Positions 25,937 to 34,300 of a stretch of 64,000 nt of DNA are shown here, in pieces. A program made the translations under genes and the position numbers. Every line of letters begins with the position of its first letter. Positions within the stretch are counted from its first letter, which is position 1. Origin of the DNA: Verrucomicrobiaceae bacterium (lineage in GTDB: Bacteria > Verrucomicrobiota > Verrucomicrobiia > Verrucomicrobiales > Verrucomicrobiaceae); NCBI GenBank assembly GCA_015075365.1, contig JABTUN010000002.1, forward strand, positions 1,178,001-1,242,000. Reading direction: 5' to 3'. The notes beneath the pieces were generated by a model, which saw only the letters and a program-made list of their open reading frames with translations, had not been told where the DNA came from and did no database searches.

Positions 25937-27352
25937 ATGCGCATCCTCATCGCCGGCCTTTTTCACGAAACACACACCTTCCTCGACGGCCTCACCGGCC
26001 TTGCCGACTTTCAGATCCGCCGCGGGGATGAAATGCTCGCCTGCCAGGGGGATGCCTCCCCGCTCGGCGGCGTGCTGGAGCTGGCGCAGGAGCTCGGCTG
26101 GCAGATGATCCCCGCCGCCGACTACCGCGCGCAGCCCTCCGCCACCGTCGCCGACGAAGTGATCGAGCAGTTTTGGAGCGATGTGGCCCCGGTGGCCCGG
26201 CGCGGCGGCTACGACGCCGTTTATCTCGTGCTGCACGGCGCGATGACCTCGCAGACCCTCCTCGATGTGGAGGGAGAGATCCTCGAACGCCTGCGCGCCA
26301 TCACAAGCGTGCCCATCTTTGGCGTGTTCGACCTGCACGCGAATTTCAGCCCCAGGATGGCCGCGCTGGCCGACTGCCTCGTGGCCTACCGTGAGAATCC
26401 GCACACCGACGCGCGCGAGGCCGGCCTCATCGCCGCGCGCCTGCTCCAGCGCTGCCTCACCACCGGCCAGCGCCCGCGCATGCAGCTCCGCCAGCCCGGC
26501 CTCATCTGGCCGCCCACCGGCACCGGCACGGCAGGCGATCCCATGCTCACGCTCGAACGCATGGCGCGCGAGATGGAGAACGATTCCATGTGGTCCGTCA
26601 GCATCGTCGCCGGTTTCAGCTTTGCCGACACACCGGACACCGGCGTCAGTTTTGTCGCCTGCGGCACCGCCGACGCCACCGCGCAGCTCGACGCGCTCGA
26701 AACCAAGGCGCATGCGCTCCACCACCTGGGCCTCGTGACCGATCCGCCTGCCGATGACGTGCTGGCGAAGCTCCATCCCCTGCCCTCCGGCCTCACCGTG
26801 CTCGTCGAGCCCTCCGACAACATCGGCGGCGGCGCGCCTGGTGACTGCACCGGGCTGCTGCGCGCGCTGCTGCGGCACCGCGTCGAAAACGCCGCCATCT
26901 GCATCGCCGATCCTGAGTCCGTGCGCGCCCTGGAGGCCGGTCAGCGCCGCATCCGCCTCGGGGGCAAAGGCTCGCGGCTTGATGCTGGCCCGGTCGAGCT
27001 CGAGGTGGAGCTGCTGGCCCTCAATGACGGCCGCTTTGAGCTGGAGGACAAGAACAGCCACCTCGCCAGCATGTGCGGCGATGTCTTCGACATGGGCCGC
27101 TGCGCCGTCGTGAGGCACGCCGGCCTCACCATCCTCATCACCAGCGTCAAGACACCGCCCTTTGATCTCGGCCAGTGGCACAGCCAGGGCATCGCCGTCG
27201 AAAAACTCGGCCTCGTCGCCGTCAAGGCCGCCGTCGCCCACCGCCGCGCCTACGACGGGATCGCCGCCCGCATGCTCTGGGTGGACACGCCCGGCCCCTG
27301 CAGCAGCAATCTCGCGTCACTGCCCTACCGGCATGCGCGCCCTGCCCGCTGA
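25937..27352 (+). CDS. M81 family metallopeptidase (MlrC-like)
   Basis: 471 residues from the ATG at 25937. The N-terminus MRILIAGLFHETHTF and the blocks VLHGAMTS, FGVFDLHANFS and ENPHTD are conserved DUF1485/MlrC zinc-site regions. The C-terminal domain includes EPSDNIGGGAPGDC and KTPPFD. MlrC was first described in microcystin breakdown and cleaves small peptides. It is divergent from the sulfatase-fold gene across a 140-bp gap and is followed 66 bp later by the DUF1080 gene. Confidence 0.88.
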   Translation: MRILIAGLFHETHTFLDGLTGLADFQIRRGDEMLACQGDASPLGGVLELAQELGWQMIPAADYRAQPSATVADEVIEQFWSDVAPVARRGGYDAVYLVLHGAMTSQTLLDVEGEILERLRAITSVPIFGVFDLHANFSPRMAALADCLVAYRENPHTDAREAGLIAARLLQRCLTTGQRPRMQLRQPGLIWPPTGTGTAGDPMLTLERMAREMENDSMWSVSIVAGFSFADTPDTGVSFVACGTADATAQLDALETKAHALHHLGLVTDPPADDVLAKLHPLPSGLTVLVEPSDNIGGGAPGDCTGLLRALLRHRVENAAICIADPESVRALEAGQRRIRLGGKGSRLDAGPVELEVELLALNDGRFELEDKNSHLASMCGDVFDMGRCAVVRHAGLTILITSVKTPPFDLGQWHSQGIAVEKLGLVAVKAAVAHRRAYDGIAARMLWVDTPGPCSSNLASLPYRHARPAR

Positions 27353-27418
27353 ACCTGTCCCCCGCATCGGGTTTGCGCTTGTTTTGCCGGTGCGCGCGGC
27401 TTTGATCCGCCTCCCGCC

Positions 27419-28051
27419 ATGAAAATCCGCCTTCTCCCCGCCCTGCTCGCCCTCGCCGTTTCGATCACCGCCTTCGCGGAGGAATGGACGCCGTTGTTCG
27501 ACGGCCAGACGATGACCGGATGGAGGAACCCGTATGAGTGGGGGAAGATCGAGGTCGTGAACGGCGAGATCCACCTCACCGGCGACAAGAAGTTCTTCGT
27601 CGTGACCGAAAAGACCTACGGTGACTTCATCTTCGAGGGCGACATCCTCCTCCCGGAGGGCCAGGCCAACAGCGGCTTCATGTTCCGCGCCCATGTGGCA
27701 AAAAACAAGGTCCATGGCTACCAGGCTGAGGTGGACGGTGATCCCAAGCGCAAATGGAGCGGCGGCTTGTATGACGAGGGCCGCCGCATGTGGTTCATCA
27801 GCCCCATCAAGGGCAACAAGGAGAGTGAGGACGCCTTCCGCGCCCGCGCCGGCGACTGCTTCAAGCGCAACGACTGGAACACCTACCGCATCGAATGCCG
27901 CGGCAGCAGCCTCAAAATCTTCGTCAACGGCGTGCTCACCACGGATGTGAAGGACGACATGGACGCCAGCGGCGTCATCGCCATCCAGCACCACGGCGAA
28001 AAAGGCCAGACCTACAAGTTCCGCAACCTGCGCATCCAGGAGCTGAAATAG
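27419..28051 (+). CDS. Secreted DUF1080 (3-keto-disaccharide hydrolase-like) protein
   Basis: 210 residues. A signal peptide (about 1-20) is followed by one DUF1080 concanavalin-like domain: EEWTPLFDGQTMTGWRNP, EGQANSGFMFRAHV, GYQAEVDGDP and DWNTYRIECRGSSLKIFVNG. DUF1080 proteins bind or hydrolyse glycosides, and some act on 3-keto-disaccharides. The TAG stop coincides with the left tip of a hairpin element (28051-28213). Confidence 0.88.
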   Translation: MKIRLLPALLALAVSITAFAEEWTPLFDGQTMTGWRNPYEWGKIEVVNGEIHLTGDKKFFVVTEKTYGDFIFEGDILLPEGQANSGFMFRAHVAKNKVHGYQAEVDGDPKRKWSGGLYDEGRRMWFISPIKGNKESEDAFRARAGDCFKRNDWNTYRIECRGSSLKIFVNGVLTTDVKDDMDASGVIAIQHHGEKGQTYKFRNLRIQELK

Positions 28052-28213
28052 ACGGTTCCTCAAAAAGATTGTCTGAAATGACCGGCGAGCGAGGCGGCTT
28101 CAGTGGCAAGGAAAGAGCGAGGAGGCTATTGGGACAATAGCCGACGAGCGAATGACGCCCGCCAATGCAGCCGCCCCGCCGCCGGGAATCTGACAGACAT
28201 TTTGAGAACGGTC
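28051..28213. mobile_element. 163-bp imperfect palindrome (MITE-like)
   Basis: The ends are imperfect inverted repeats: GACGGTTCCTCAAAAAG on the left and, read from the right end on the other strand, GACCGTTCTCAAAAT. Inside, CCGGCGAGCGAGGCGGCTTC pairs with the complement of 28165-28187, and the tip is a perfect 8-bp stem GGCTATTG/CAATAGCC (28124-28131 and 28135-28142). No transposase gene. The left tip overlaps the DUF1080 stop codon. Confidence 0.6.
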
Positions 28214-28214
28214 T

Positions 28215-28352
28215 AACCCGGACATTCGGATCATCGGCGAAGCCACCCGCGATCAGTATCTCTACATCTCCCACAACGGCAACAACTTGATCGATTCACC
28301 CATCGATCAACCCAAGCCGCTGTGGAAGGATGGGCTGGTGAATTATTATTGA
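28215..28352 (+). pseudogene. C-terminal gene remnant A
   Basis: A short open stretch without a start encodes IIGEATRDQYLYISHNG followed by about 20 residues and a TGA at 28350-28352. It resembles remnant B at 28935-29066 and is cut at its 5' side by the hairpin element. The parent family was not recognised. The rest of the gap to 28481 shows nothing else. Confidence 0.4.
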
Positions 28353-28481
28353 GCTGAGAGCGTAGGGCGAAGAGTCAGCGATTCCTCCTACTCGAACTCG
28401 CCCTCGATCAGGCATCTCAACGTGATGCGGGCACTCTTGCCCGCACTTGCGCTTCCACCTCAAACTCCGTATTCTCATCCC

Positions 28482-28703
28482 ATGAGTACCGTCCTCGAGA
28501 TTGAAGAAGCCGTGGCCAAGCTGCCCGAGCGTGATTTCCAGACTTTTGCCGCCTGGTTCGACCAGACACGTGCCAGTCGTGTGGACGATACTTTTGAGAG
28601 CGCCATTCTTGGCGGACAGTTTGACGAAATGGCCGCCCGGGCACTCCGCGACCACCAAGCAGGCAAAACCATCGCTCTCGATGACTTCCTCCGTCGCGCC
28701 TGA
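28482..28703 (+). CDS. Putative antitoxin of a type II module
   Basis: 73 residues from the ATG at 28482, acidic and mostly helical (STVLEIEEAVAKLPERDFQT), ending in DHQAGKTIALDDFLRRA. This is the look of small antitoxins encoded ahead of RelE/ParE-type toxins, and the next gene overlaps it by 23 bp and is RelE/ParE-like. No clear DNA-binding motif is visible. Confidence 0.65.
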   Translation: MSTVLEIEEAVAKLPERDFQTFAAWFDQTRASRVDDTFESAILGGQFDEMAARALRDHQAGKTIALDDFLRRA

Positions 28704-28932
28704 TTTCTGGGCCTGTTTCAATCGCCTTCCACCGACGGTGCAGGCGAAGGCCAGGAAGCAGTACGCCCTCTGGCAGCAAAACCATTGGCATCCCTCCCTC
28801 CACTTCAAGCGCGTCGGCCCTTTCTGGTCCGTCCGCGTCGATGACAACCACCGCGCCCTCGGCGTCGAATCCGACAGCACCATCATCTGGTTCTTCATCG
28901 GCCGACATGATGCCTACGAAGCGCGGCTGTAA
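28681..28932 (+). CDS. RelE/ParE-type toxin
   Basis: 83 residues from the ATG at 28681 inside the antitoxin gene. The fold pattern is a helix pair (FNRLPPTVQAKARKQYALW), then HPSLHFKRVG, WSVRVDDNHRALGVE and a final strand IIWFFIGRHDAYEARL, as in RelE-like mRNA interferases and ParE gyrase poisons. Which target it acts on cannot be told. The gene pair lies between two related gene remnants, typical of an accessory island. Confidence 0.72.
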   Translation: MTSSVAPDFWACFNRLPPTVQAKARKQYALWQQNHWHPSLHFKRVGPFWSVRVDDNHRALGVESDSTIIWFFIGRHDAYEARL

Positions 28933-28934
28933 CG

Positions 28935-29066
28935 ACTGCCGCCGAAAAAGCCGGCCTCGTCATCATCGGCGACGCCATCCGCGAAACCTACCTCTCCCAC
29001 AACGGCATGACCTTTTTGTTCAAGCCGCACAGGAAGGATTCGCGGACGAAATATTGGGCACCTATG
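28935..29066 (+). pseudogene. C-terminal gene remnant B, related to remnant A
   Basis: Open stretch encoding LVIIGDAIRETYLSHNGMTF and about 17 further similar residues before similarity fades. It shares IIG-A-R-YL-SHNG spacing with remnant A on the other side of the toxin-antitoxin pair. No start codon or ribosome binding site. Confidence 0.35.
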
Positions 29067-29163
29067 GCAACCTCGCTGCTTGTGAAAAGCAAGTGTGCTG
29101 CACAAAGTAGCGGGGCTGCCGTCATTTGTGGAGCGGCGGGGGTATCCAGAGGTGCCCTATCGC

Positions 29164-29535
29164 TTATTTCGTATTAGCTTTTTTGGGAAAAGCTGATTTC
29201 AGCGACTCGATGATCAACTCCGGCGCCGGTCGATTCCACATCTCTGGATTTGCCTCTAGATACTTCCCTACCACACTTACAACTTGATCGATTGTAACGC
29301 CCGGTGGCGGTTCCCAGGTGATGTTGCTTACTGCGTCAGAGACTCCTGTAACATAGCCGACGAAGAGTGCCTGAGTCACGGCGTCGTTTCTCTGCTTTTG
29401 TGCGCGCCAGCCATTAATCAACCATTGCCCCGTGTAGAACGAACCGGTTCCTGCTGCTAATAGGTTGGCTTCAATCAAGAACGCAACGCAGATAGTTGCT
29501 ATCAGATGATTTCGGATCGTTAGTATTGTTTTCAT
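29164..29535 (-). CDS. Rap1a/Tai-like immunity-family protein
   Basis: 123 residues with a signal peptide (about 1-28). The mature part has ALFVGYVTGVSDAVS, then PPGVTIDQVVSVVGKYLEAN and APELIIESLKSAF, the Rap1a_Tai domain pattern. Founding members neutralise type VI secretion amidase effectors in the periplasm, but many homologues are orphans. No effector or secretion gene is visible here. Local G+C is lower than in flanking genes, consistent with acquisition. Confidence 0.72.
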   Translation of the reverse strand: MKTILTIRNHLIATICVAFLIEANLLAAGTGSFYTGQWLINGWRAQKQRNDAVTQALFVGYVTGVSDAVSNITWEPPPGVTIDQVVSVVGKYLEANPEMWNRPAPELIIESLKSAFPKKANTK

Positions 29536-29608
29536 GTCGGAGAAAAGTCAGATGTGGGCTGGCAAGCAATTAGCAGGAGAGAGGTGTCCGGGCTTATTTG
29601 AGTGATTA

Positions 29609-29821
29609 TCAAACACGCTTTCTTGACGGTGGGACTCTGAATAAGTCCCTATCGGCTGGTTCTAATGCCAATTCTGTCCACACGGATTCTGCGGTGTCAT
29701 GATTGTTGCCCACAAATCCTTTGATGACACCAAATGCTTCTGCCCGAGTGACGAGTGGCAGCCGGTTGCTTTGCATCGCGCTCAACGACGCCTGAGCATG
29801 TGCTGAAAGTGCTGTTTTCAT
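29609..29821 (-). CDS. Small hypothetical protein
   Basis: 70 residues, possible gene. The sequence (helical N-terminus, IKGFVGNNHDTAESVW in the middle) matches no family I know. It follows the Rap1a-like gene's orientation, 73 bp upstream of it, and lies in the same lower-G+C patch. No clear ribosome binding site, so it may be spurious. Confidence 0.3.
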   Translation of the reverse strand: MKTALSAHAQASLSAMQSNRLPLVTRAEAFGVIKGFVGNNHDTAESVWTELALEPADRDLFRVPPSRKRV

Positions 29822-30047
29822 GTATGGTCAGAAATTGTTTTTTGGTATGCGCCAGGTTCGTTTTGAATGAAGCGTGTTCTTGGTGCGGATGTCAACTGTT
29901 GGCTGGGCAGCGATTCGAAGGTCCTTGAAAATGACGTCTTGCTACAACTGACTGACAAATGAACCTACTGTCACCGCTTAGCGTGCTCAGAAAAATGGTG
30001 GCGTGTGGGCAGGTAGCCCCGGAAATATATCTTCGAGGTAGAACAGA

Positions 30048-30401
30048 TCAGCGCCCACTAGAAGGACGCACAATACGAATGACCTGCCCCTGAAGGCTGT
30101 CTGCTGCCGAAATGCCGTCGTGAATGCGCTGGGCCAACGCAGCAGGCTGGGGATCATCGCGGGTGCAGGCGATGATTCCTGCATGCTGACCACCTGTCGA
30201 GCGATGCAGACGGAAGAAGTCCTGTCGGTTCAGCGTGAGCAGGGCGCGCTGCTCCTGAGTGGCGAAGGCGAGCACTTCCTCATCTGGAATGCCTAAATTG
30301 GCACGCCCGGCCTCGAAGGAGGTCAAAACATCATGCCCGAGTCGGCGCAGTTCCTCGACCACGCGGCGCGGGAAGTTCTCATTGGAGTAAAGACGGGCCA
30401 T
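30048..30401 (-). CDS. DUF5615 PIN-like toxin
   Basis: 117 residues. Acidic residues of a PIN-like nuclease core are placed as in DUF5615: ARLYSNENFPRRVVEELRRL, GHDVLTSFEAG, GIPDEEVLAFA and LLTLNRQDFFRLHR. Expected to be an RNase toxin. Its ATG shares one base with the TGA of the DUF433 gene (TGATG), so the two are translationally coupled as a toxin-antitoxin pair. Confidence 0.82.
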   Translation of the reverse strand: MARLYSNENFPRRVVEELRRLGHDVLTSFEAGRANLGIPDEEVLAFATQEQRALLTLNRQDFFRLHRSTGGQHAGIIACTRDDPQPAALAQRIHDGISAADSLQGQVIRIVRPSSGR

Positions 30402-30760
30402 CAGGCATCGCGGTTGGCCTGGATGGCGTATTCGATCTCCTCGGGATGCGTGTCCACATAGGTCCAGGCCGCCGCGAGATCGCGGGCGTTGAGGCTGGGA
30501 TAGTCCTGAAGCAGTTCCGCATCAGTCACGCCCGCCCGACGTGCCTCCTCCAGCATCCACACCGCGATGCGAGTGTTGCCAAGGCAAGCATCACCTCCGC
30601 AAACACCCGGCGTATGCCGCACACGCGACTCAAGACCAACAGCTCCATTCCCACTGCCAAGGCGGCTTTTCACGAACAGCACAAAATCCAGCGTCTCCGC
30701 CCTTACCGACTCGGGAGCTGATTCGATCTCGCTGAACAGACGCTGGGTGAGCACGCTCAT
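30401..30760 (-). CDS. DUF433 antitoxin with DUF2281-like N-terminus
   Basis: 119 residues. The N-terminal part (FSEIESAPESVRAETLDFVLFVKS, about 9-33) resembles DUF2281/VapB-type segments. The DUF433 helix-turn-helix follows (about 48-115: HTPGVCGGDACLGNTRIAVWM, LQDYPSLNARDLAAAW). DUF433 proteins are the usual antitoxin partners of DUF5615 and probably repress their own promoter. Confidence 0.8.
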   Translation of the reverse strand: MSVLTQRLFSEIESAPESVRAETLDFVLFVKSRLGSGNGAVGLESRVRHTPGVCGGDACLGNTRIAVWMLEEARRAGVTDAELLQDYPSLNARDLAAAWTYVDTHPEEIEYAIQANRDA

Positions 30761-30868
30761 GGCCCGAGACTAACCTGAGAGGTTCCTTTTGGCAAACCCT
30801 GTCCCATGGCACTCGTGCCGCATGGCCTTCGTCATTGCCAAAACGAGCTTCACCCGTTTCATCCCACC

Positions 30869-31057
30869 ATGTCCTCCCCTCTAGCCTTGCTCAAAGCCTT
30901 TGTGCTGCTGCTGGCGCTTGTTCTGGTACCGGTGGCGGTGGTGATGCTGGCTTGTGGGGTCACGTGGACGGGACTGGGGCTTGGGCTGGCGTTGGGGATG
31001 GTGGGAACCGGGCCGTTGCTGGGGTGCATTGGCGGTGAGCGATTCACCTCCATGTGA
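30869..31057 (+). CDS. Small double-helix membrane protein
   Basis: 62 residues from the ATG at 30869. Two hydrophobic segments (about 6-29 and 32-52, the second very Gly/Leu-rich) suggest a hairpin membrane protein. No family recognised. It converges on the CxxCH gene, with the 41-bp array in between. Confidence 0.5.
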   Translation: MSSPLALLKAFVLLLALVLVPVAVVMLACGVTWTGLGLGLALGMVGTGPLLGCIGGERFTSM

Positions 31058-31085
31058 CCTCCGTCCTTCCAAAAAAAGGACCGTC

Positions 31086-31345
31086 AAAAACGCCGTGTGG
31101 AGCCCTCCCGGATTTCCGGGAGCCTCAAAAACGGCGTTTTTGGCGCGTTTGGCGGGCCAGATGAGGTCCAAACGGCGTTTTTGGGGTGCTTGGAATTCCA
31201 AATGGACCAGAAACGGCGTTTGGAGTCCATCCGCCGCGGCGGGAGGGCTGGAAACGGCGTTTCCGGTAAGCCGGAGATTTCGGGAGGGCTAAAGACGGCG
31301 TTTTTCGGGCATTCAGAATTCCGAGTGGCCCGAAAACGGCGTTTC
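31086..31345. repeat. 41-bp periodic array of alternating palindromes
   Basis: Seven copies of an AAACGGCGTTT-like core (the first as AAAAACGCCGT) have centres at 31093, 31134, 31175, 31216, 31257, 31298 and 31339, exactly 41 bp apart. Halfway through each interval lies a palindrome of different sequence, for example TTGGAATTCCAA centred at 31195.5 and CCGCCGCGGCGG centred at 31236.5. Forty-one is not a multiple of three, so the array is not coding. It fills most of the 336-bp gap between two convergent genes. It is not a CRISPR: the cores are too short, the spacers are self-complementary, and no cas gene is present. Confidence 0.9.
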
Positions 31346-31393
31346 TGACGCTGTTGTGGGATTGATTGACTGGCAGCGGGAGGCAGGCCTCCA

Positions 31394-34300
31394 TCACTTC
31401 GGCATCTCCACCTGACCTTCGCCCATGAGGTAGGCGATGAGGTTGAGGACGTTTTCTTCACCGAGGGCGGCGAGGAGGCCTTCGGGCATCAAACTTTGCG
31501 CCATCTGCTCTTGTTTGACGATTTGGGTGCGTTCGAGCGTGAGGCGCTCGGCGGGTGTTTGGATGGTGAGGGTGCGCTCGGTTTGCTCGGGGACGACGCC
31601 GCTGAGGGTGCGGCCGTCTTGGAGGTGGAAGATGCTCACGCGGAAGTCGGCGGGCACGACGGCGCTTGGGTCGAGGATGTTTTCGAGGAGGTATTTGAGG
31701 TTGCGGCGGTCGCTGCCGGTGAGTTCGGGGCCGATGGCTCCGCCCTGGCCGTACATCTTGTGACAAGCGCCGCAGGCGGCGGTGAACATCATCCGGCCTT
31801 TCGACTTGTCGGCCTTGGCGAGGGCTGCGGGCTTCAAAACGGCTTCCCACTTGGCGAACTCGGCTTTTTTGGCCTCCGGCGTGTCGCGGATCTCGCCCCA
31901 GGCCTCGGTGAGGAGTTTGGTGAGGGCTTCATCGCCGAGATTGCGGATCTGGCGGGCCTGGAAGGGCGAAATGGCCGCGGCGGGCACTTTCCCGGCCTTC
32001 ACGGCTTCGAGCAAAACCTTCGCGTAGGAGGCGCGGGAGGTCAGCGTGGCCACGGTGGCCGCCTGCTGGTCCTGACTGCGCTCCGGCCATGAGCCGGTGA
32101 GCTGTTTCGGGATGCTGGGATCGTCGTAAGCCGCCAACGCACTGCGTGCGACGGTGCCGAGCACCTTGTCGTTGATGAGCGTGCGGATGACCGCGAGCAA
32201 TTCGGGCTTCGTCGTGCGTGTGAGGCTCTTGAAGGCGTTCAAGCGGGCGTTCGCATCGCCCTCCGCGTTTTTGACGAGGACGATGAGGTCTTCGATGGCC
32301 CGTCCGCTGCCGAAGAGGGCGGAGAGGGTTTGTATTGTAGTCCCGGCTTTAGCCGGTTCTGAGCCGCCTGAAGGCGGGACTACAGTGCGAAGAAGCTCAT
32401 CCCACCCCTTCGGCTTCTTCGCGCTGCTGAAGCCATCCAACCCCGCGGCCATGCCGGCGAGCACATCACCGCGCACGTCGGCGCGTTCAGTCATGAGCGC
32501 GACGAGCGCATCGACGGCCTCGGGCTTGTCCTCGATCATCTCGGCGATGCGGCGGGCGACGAGGCGGCGCACGGTGGGGATTTTCGCCTCGCGGATGAGC
32601 TCCACGCCCTTCATCGGCTCCGCCGCCACCGCCGGCTCGATGCCATACCAGATCATGAGCGGCTGCTGCCGGTCGTTGGCGTCTTCTTCGTGCTTCGCGA
32701 GTGCCGTGGCGATGGGCCAACGGGCGTCGAGGGGGAGGCGCTGGAGTGCTGAGGCTAGGTGGAGGCGGACAAGACCATCAGCTTCGTTAATCGCATGGTT
32801 GCCAAACAGCTCGGACAGCGATTTCGCAAACAACGAAGACTCAATAATCTGAGGATGTACTTCAATCATTTTCAAATTGAGCGACCAATTCTCAGAGGTG
32901 GCTTGCGCTGCGCTCATCTGAAACATTTCCTCAATAGAACTAAGCTTAACGTCGGACAGGTATGCAGTTGCTATCGCCAACTTGCGCTGGCTTTCTGGAA
33001 TGCCCTCGAATCCTTCGCCAATTTCACCGGCAATACGCTCCAAACATTGCAGTCCAGCCATTCTCACCCACCAGTTATTCGGTGACTTGAGCATCTTCAC
33101 CAACTCCTCATCCTTCATCGCAGCCACGTTGATCGGCTCCGCCTTCTTCGGCTCCCCATACACGATCTTGTAAATCCGCCCGCTGCTGCGGTGCACGCCG
33201 TCGTTGTCGTGGCATTCGCCGCTGTCGCTCCAGTCGGCGACGAAGACGTTGCCGTCGGGACCGGTGAGGAGGTCGATGCCGCGGAACCATTTGTCTTTGG
33301 CCTTCATGAAATCAGGCGCGTGCTTGCCGACGTAGCCGCAGCCTTCACGATGCAGCGTGTCCATGTTGATGCGGTTGCCGTGCAGGTTGCAGGTGAGGAC
33401 GGCACCGTGGTATTTCTCCGGCCAGAGGCCGCCTTGATAGATGAGCATGCCGACGTGGGCGTGGCCGCCGCCGAGCGAGTCGGTCTTGCCGGTGACGCCG
33501 AGTTTGCGGATGTCGCTCCAGGTTTCGGCACCGGCATCCCAGTGAAAGTGGTCGGCGGTTTGCTCGATGACCTCATAGACGTGCGGATTGAGGTGCGTGC
33601 CGAACATGCGGCGGTAGTAGGCGCCGGGAATGCCGTGCCAGAGGTGGCCGATGACGGTGTTGATCCAGAAGAGCTCGCCTTCGGCATTCCAATCGTGGCC
33701 CCAGGAGTTCGTGCCGCCGTGGCAGACGACTTCAAAGACCTTCCGCGTGGGATGGTAGCGCCAGATGCTGCAGTTGATCTTGGTGCGCTTTTCCAACGGC
33801 GTGCCGGGTGCGCCGACGGCGGAGGTGTCGGTGATGCCGTGGCGGCCATAAAGCCAGCCATCGGGGCCCCAGCGCAGGCCATTGACGATGTTGTGGCCGA
33901 TGGTCCTCACGTTGAAGCCATCGAGCAGCACCTCGGGCTCGCCATCGGGTGTGTCGTCGCCGTTTTTATCGGCGATGAAGCTGAGCGTGCCGTTGTGCAG
34001 CACCCAAGCGCCGCCGTAGCCGGTCTCCACGCTGGTGAGGTAGCTGCCGCCTTCCCAGAAGACCTTGCGGCCGTCGTGTTTGCCATCGCCGTCCTTGTCT
34101 TCGAGGATGATGACGCGGTCGCGCAGCTTCGTGTCCCAGCGGATGGGATTTTCGGCGTAGGTGTAGTTTTCGGCGACCCACAGCCGGCCCTTTGCATCCC
34201 AGGCCATCGCGATGGGCTGGCGCACATCCGGCTCCGCGGCAAAGACGACGCACTTGAAGCCCGGCGGCAGCTCCATCGTGGCCGCGGCCTCCTCGGCGGA

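Noticed and set aside
31086..31345. CRISPR array
   Set aside because: Repeat core is only 11-15 bp, the spacers are themselves palindromic, and no cas genes are present in the window.
31084..31461. Possible small proteins read through the 41-bp array
   Set aside because: The period is not a multiple of three, all frames stay open only because of base composition, and there are no start signals.
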